A DNA stretch of 46,860 nt from an uncultured Bacteroidales bacterium (GTDB lineage Bacteria; Bacteroidota; Bacteroidia; Bacteroidales; UBA3824): contig CALFIU010000123.1 of NCBI GenBank assembly GCA_937877455.1, positions 1-46,860 of the forward strand, written 5' to 3'. Of the stretch, positions 43,822 to 46,860 are shown piece by piece. Below the pieces are notes generated by a model that saw nothing but the letters and a program-made list of their open reading frames with translations, did no database searches and had not been told where the DNA came from. Position 1 is the stretch's first letter; every line of letters starts with the position of its first letter. Made by a program: the position numbers and the translations under genes.

Positions 43822-43950
43822 TGTGATTGTTTTGTTTGTAAAAAAAATGGTCAAAAACTAAAAAAAAAGCAAAACTTATTAGGGTGGTTGGCGTGTTGTG
43901 TGTCCTACTTTTAGAAAGGCTTAATTAGTTAACACAAAAACTTAAATATT

Positions 43951-44472
43951 ATGTCGGAATATTCAATAGAAATAAAGGCCAGATGCGCCAACCCCAATGA
44001 GGCTAAAAACATTTTAAAAATGATTAATGCTGATTTTGTTTGTTCTAATGCGCAAAAAGATTCTTATTTGATGCCAAATAGTCATATTCTAAAATTGCGT
44101 GAAAGCAATGGAAAAACCAGTGTGTTTAAATATGCCGATAACCATGATAATGGTGTTAACAGAATTTATGAAAGCAATTTTGATGGCAACGAATTAATGA
44201 AAGAATTGCTTATAAAAACATGGGGACTTGACAAAATAATTAACAAGCAACGTGAGGTTTATAGCATTGGAAATGTTAAAATAAATATTGATAATGTTGA
44301 TGGACTTGGACATTTTGTTGAAGTTTCGGCTACTGCTTGTGATGACACTAATCTTGATGTGTTGACACAACAATGCAAATATTACCTTAAATTGATGCGT
44401 GTTAAAGATTCGGATGTAATGCCGTTTTCTTACTCAGATATGATGGAAACTTCCGCAAGGCAAGTTTGTTAA
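43951..44472 (+). CDS. CYTH-domain protein (class IV adenylate cyclase-like)
   Basis: The 173-residue protein is a single CYTH domain: a YSIEIKARC start (the ExExK motif, here EIKAR), QKDSYLMPNSHILKLRESNG near residues 34-53, KQREVYSIGNVKINIDNVDG near 99-118, and GHFVEVSATA after it. CYTH enzymes bind triphosphates in a beta-tunnel; class IV cyclases make cAMP, while relatives cleave thiamine triphosphate or tripolyphosphate. Which activity applies here cannot be read. The gene stands alone, 129 bases after the zinc-ribbon gene. Confidence 0.82.
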   Translation: MSEYSIEIKARCANPNEAKNILKMINADFVCSNAQKDSYLMPNSHILKLRESNGKTSVFKYADNHDNGVNRIYESNFDGNELMKELLIKTWGLDKIINKQREVYSIGNVKINIDNVDGLGHFVEVSATACDDTNLDVLTQQCKYYLKLMRVKDSDVMPFSYSDMMETSARQVC

Positions 44473-44485
44473 CCAAATAGACAAA

Positions 44486-44625
44486 TTACTTAACAAGACT
44501 ATAAAACCAAGATTAATCTTAACAGATTGTTTACTTAACAAAACTTTTTTTTATATTAACCTATTTTATTTTTTTTTGATTGTTAGTTTAACATGCTGAC
44601 TAACTTAACAAAACTTTTATTTTTA
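44486..44625. repeat. Three imperfect direct repeats
   Basis: ACTTAACAA occurs near 44488, 44532 and 44602. The last two copies continue as ACTTAACAAAACTTTT and run into T-tracts. The 417-base gap between the CYTH and CotH-like genes contains these, a terminator, repeat copy 2 and a second hairpin, but no gene. Confidence 0.35.
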
Positions 44626-44667
44626 ATTTTTTTAGCTTACTAATTTTTATATATCATCACTTGTTTC

Positions 44668-44696
44668 GAACCGCTTCCCCAGCGGTTCTTTTTTTT
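44668..44696 (+). terminator. Rho-independent terminator downstream of the CYTH gene
   Basis: GAACCGCT (44668-44675) and AGCGGTTC (44681-44688) form a perfect 8-bp stem with a TCCCC loop, followed by eight T. It is a rightward terminator about 200 bases past the CYTH stop codon. Confidence 0.75.
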
Positions 44697-44699
44697 GTA

Positions 44700-44821
44700 G
44701 GGGAGTTCTAAAAATTAGATTTTTCAAAGCGTATGAAATCGAAAAAAGCGCAGTTTACTGATTGTAAATGAGCATTTTGAGATTGAAATACAACGCAAAA
44801 AAAGCAATTTTTAGAACCCCC
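44700..44821. repeat. Dispersed terminal-inverted-repeat element, copy 2
   Basis: This 122-base element starts GGGGAGTTCTAAAAATTAGA and ends in the matching complement AATTTTTAGAACCCCC. The termini pair over about 20 bases and continue imperfectly inward (TTTTTC...GCGTAT, TTTTTT...GCGTTGTAT). The interior TTTTGAGATTGAAATACAA is shared with copy 1 at 23511-23629. Non-coding; probably a MITE- or REP-like sequence mobilised in trans. Confidence 0.7.
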
Positions 44822-44828
44822 GTGTATA

Positions 44829-44869
44829 AAAACAACGATTGCAATACTATTATCGCAATCGTTGTTTTA
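44829..44869 (-). terminator. Terminator of the CotH-family gene
   Basis: A stem of about 14 bp (AAAACAACGATTGC and its complement) with an AT loop lies 20 bases past the CotH-like stop codon; A-runs on the left arm supply the U-tract on the minus strand. Confidence 0.7.
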
Positions 44870-44888
44870 TTATGAATGTAATAATTGT

Positions 44889-46745
44889 TTACAATCCAAA
44901 TGCCTTTTCAACCTGTGGCATAAAATATGTCGCGCGATTTTGAATTATCCAAAGTCGATAATTGAGATCGTTTTGCCAAGTATCGTAATTCCAATTACAA
45001 CCCCAACGGATAGCACGGTCAGCAATGTATGGTGACAATTCTGACGACATCTCGTTCCATAAACTTTCACAGTCGGCTGTGTTAAACAACTGCTGGATAT
45101 ATTCGGCGCGTTGCTTAATGAGTGCTTTAAATTCGGGATTCTGCATCGGAAGGTAGAGCAACAAATAGTTGTATGGTAACAAGTAGCCCCTTACAGCACC
45201 CGTATTGAGGTTGGCATTGCCAGTATAATAATCAAAAATGCTCAACTGATGAGAGTTCCAAAGTCCATCGCCTTTTGTTCCATCGTCGGCAATGAGTACA
45301 TTGTCAGCAGTGGCATCTTCAAAGGCAAAATCTACATCATGAAGACAAAAACGCCATTTTCCGTCGGCGTATGGGTTGGAATTGTCAAGCGTGCGAGTTT
45401 TCCACATGCGCAAATTGTTGTACATAAAATCCCAATTTGCACAATAGCCGTGTATCAATACAAGATCTACAAGGCTTTCAACGTCAACACGTTTGCAAAA
45501 TTCGTAATATTTAGAACCTTCGCCAGTCAACTCCCAACCATCGGTATTCCAATCTCTGGCGCGTGTTGTAGGTGCTTTAAGATAGTCGTAACCAAGAAAT
45601 TGATACAAATCGTCTAAGGCTGCAAGCACTTCGGATTCGTCGCCTTCTTTTATCTCAAATTTGTAACGCGAATACGATTCATTTGAATTATTGCCGTTGT
45701 AAACCTTGTCAACATACATAACTTCATCTTTGTCAACACCGTAGTTGTTTTGAAAATAAATATCGGAATAGTGTTCTCTCAATTGATACACACCCCAATA
45801 TTCGGCGTTGAGGTATAGCATACAAGGTCTCCAAGCCGTGGTTGCGACGTTGGTTTTGCGTCCTACAAGTTTATGTACAAATGCATCCGAAATCATTGTC
45901 TCAAAACAAGCGTTTCCTCCAGAATGTAGTCTAAACCTTTTAATTGTACCCACTATTGAGCCGTTACCGTCCATACGATCACGACCATCGAAAATGTCAA
46001 GTTTTGGAATAACGTTTTTGTCGCCATTCTCGTCCTTGTTGAAATTGAGGTTTATTGTACGGCATGGATACGCGCGTGTCCAGTTGCCGCCGCGTTTCAT
46101 TTGGGTGTTTAAAGCAAAAGATTCGTTAGTTTTCAAGTCGTAAAATTCAAGCCAACCACGATATTTAAGGTCGCTGGTTTCTGTGGGATAAACGTTGTAC
46201 AATCCTGCATCTTTATTTTGCCCAATCCAATCTTCAACTGGTGCTGTTAAACAAACTATTGGTAAATCTGATGCAGCAAGTTGAGAATTAACAATGTAAG
46301 TACCACGTTTTCTGCCAACAACACTTCCATCGGGCGCAATTTCTATTAGACTGATACATACTCCTTTATCAACATAACCATAATTGTACCAGCCGCAGTA
46401 ACTTACAATGTTGGGTGTAAGTAAATACTTAGATTGCGATTTGGTGGATTCGATGCTGATTCCAGATTCTGGCATTTCGGGCGATGACTCGTTGGCAAGG
46501 CTGCCGTCTGTTGTATATCTAACAACGTTTTGAGGAGAGGCCTTTTGTACAGTAAGTACAAATTTGGATGAATAAACACCGAAATTTGCCGAAAGCTGTA
46601 GCGATTCTCCATTCTCGTTTTGTGTGTCGTTGTTAGAAGGTGTAATGTTTTGTGGATTGGGTGTTACAACCGTGTCGTCGTCTTTGCGACAACCATACAG
46701 CAATAACGATAACACAACTAAAAGTAAAAAACTTTGTCTTTTCAT
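44889..46745 (-). CDS. CotH kinase-family lipoprotein with a chitobiase-type C-terminal-like domain
   Basis: From the ATG at 46745 the product has 618 residues; an upstream in-frame ATG would only add MHPI. A lipoprotein signal (lipobox LLYGC, Cys about 19) is followed by acidic residues and an N/T/Q-rich linker. Residues about 48-115 resemble the CHB_HEX_C_1 beta domain (FGVYSSKFVLTVQKASPQNV, then VRYTTDGS). Residues about 165-590 match CotH-type atypical kinases: RFRLHSGGNACFETMISDAF, then LYLNAEYWGVYQLREHYSD and, near 465, RFCLHDVDFAFEDA with the metal-binding Asp pair. CotH phosphorylates surface proteins in Bacillus spores; Bacteroidota lipoprotein members have unknown targets. A single-gene unit with a terminator. 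Confidence 0.87.
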   Translation of the reverse strand: MKRQSFLLLVVLSLLLYGCRKDDDTVVTPNPQNITPSNNDTQNENGESLQLSANFGVYSSKFVLTVQKASPQNVVRYTTDGSLANESSPEMPESGISIESTKSQSKYLLTPNIVSYCGWYNYGYVDKGVCISLIEIAPDGSVVGRKRGTYIVNSQLAASDLPIVCLTAPVEDWIGQNKDAGLYNVYPTETSDLKYRGWLEFYDLKTNESFALNTQMKRGGNWTRAYPCRTINLNFNKDENGDKNVIPKLDIFDGRDRMDGNGSIVGTIKRFRLHSGGNACFETMISDAFVHKLVGRKTNVATTAWRPCMLYLNAEYWGVYQLREHYSDIYFQNNYGVDKDEVMYVDKVYNGNNSNESYSRYKFEIKEGDESEVLAALDDLYQFLGYDYLKAPTTRARDWNTDGWELTGEGSKYYEFCKRVDVESLVDLVLIHGYCANWDFMYNNLRMWKTRTLDNSNPYADGKWRFCLHDVDFAFEDATADNVLIADDGTKGDGLWNSHQLSIFDYYTGNANLNTGAVRGYLLPYNYLLLYLPMQNPEFKALIKQRAEYIQQLFNTADCESLWNEMSSELSPYIADRAIRWGCNWNYDTWQNDLNYRLWIIQNRATYFMPQVEKAFGL

Positions 46746-46767
46746 AATGGGATGCAAAAATATTTAA

Positions 46768-46860
46768 GGGGACTTCTAAAAATTATTTTTTCGTGTCATT
46801 GCATTGAACCTTGCGAAGTCCTTTGTCAAGATACGAAACTAATGACGCTGCGAATTTATA
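46768..46860. repeat. Dispersed terminal-inverted-repeat element, partial third copy or relative
   Basis: GGGGACTTCTAAAAATTATT at about 46768-46787 matches the end sequence of the element at 44700. The interior (to the window edge) differs from copies 1 and 2, so this is either another subfamily with the same ends or a hybrid. The other end lies outside the window. Confidence 0.45.

Overview
The window is AT-rich chromosomal DNA from a member of the Bacteroidota, probably an uncultured Bacteroidales-like lineage. Three things support this. Many upstream regions carry the Bacteroidota promoter -7 box TAnnTTTG, sometimes with a TTTG about 19-23 bases further upstream. Several families are largely restricted to the phylum (DUF4294, DUF4271, a PorE-like type IX secretion protein, SprB repeats, ISAon1). 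Many genes encode Sec-signal or lipoprotein-signal proteins that are otherwise unrecognised.

Layout. 1-2.9 kb: the 5' end of an Rpn/PD-(D/E)XK transposase-like gene, leuA, a two-repeat CRISPR-like remnant, an orphan ISAon1 N-terminal ORF and tRNA-Glu(TTC). 2.9-7.9 kb: a leftward three-gene unit of an acyl-CoA synthetase, a SiaC-family (DUF1987) phosphoprotein and an 870-residue protein that looks like a zinc-less M48-type pseudopeptidase. 8-17 kb: DUF4294, waaA (Kdo transferase), a 1417-residue acyl-CoA dehydratase activase-like protein and rnr (RNase R). 17-20 kb: a DUF6261-like protein, then rnpA, hemD and DUF4271 in the usual Bacteroidota grouping. 20-25.9 kb: a secreted protein, a beta-barrel protein, an ATPase with a degenerate TOPRIM-like half behind a 36-bp palindrome, a secreted protein joined to a TtcA-like PP-loop enzyme, and the orphan N-terminal half of an M23 peptidase. 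26-30.2 kb: ahcY, a DUF486 membrane protein, a lipoprotein and a family 2 glycosyltransferase. 30.2-37.2 kb: an eight-repeat SprB protein, then a rightward run of a PorE-like protein, a YhbP-like flavin-fold protein, a lipoprotein and a secreted protein. 37.2-41.1 kb: a MITE-like element, rdgB, a response regulator fused to a histidine-kinase core lacking the phospho-accepting His, a membrane protein and a U32 protein. 41.1-46.9 kb: a possible small RNA, a LEA2-like lipoprotein, a polyprenyl synthase, a zinc-ribbon membrane protein, a CYTH protein, a CotH-family lipoprotein and dispersed terminal-inverted-repeat elements.

Most genes are housekeeping or cell-envelope functions: outer-membrane assembly (waaA, beta-barrel, PorE-like, SprB protein), RNA metabolism (rnr, rnpA, PP-loop, U32, tRNA-Glu), cofactor and lipid metabolism (hemD, polyprenyl synthase, acyl-CoA synthetase) and methyl-cycle metabolism (ahcY). 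I see no complete defence system, prophage or conjugative element. The notable theme is enzyme folds that have lost their catalytic residues: the M48-like, ATPase/TOPRIM-like, histidine-kinase-like and M23-related proteins. Short mobile repeats are also present. All functional calls are by motif recognition alone, without database searches.
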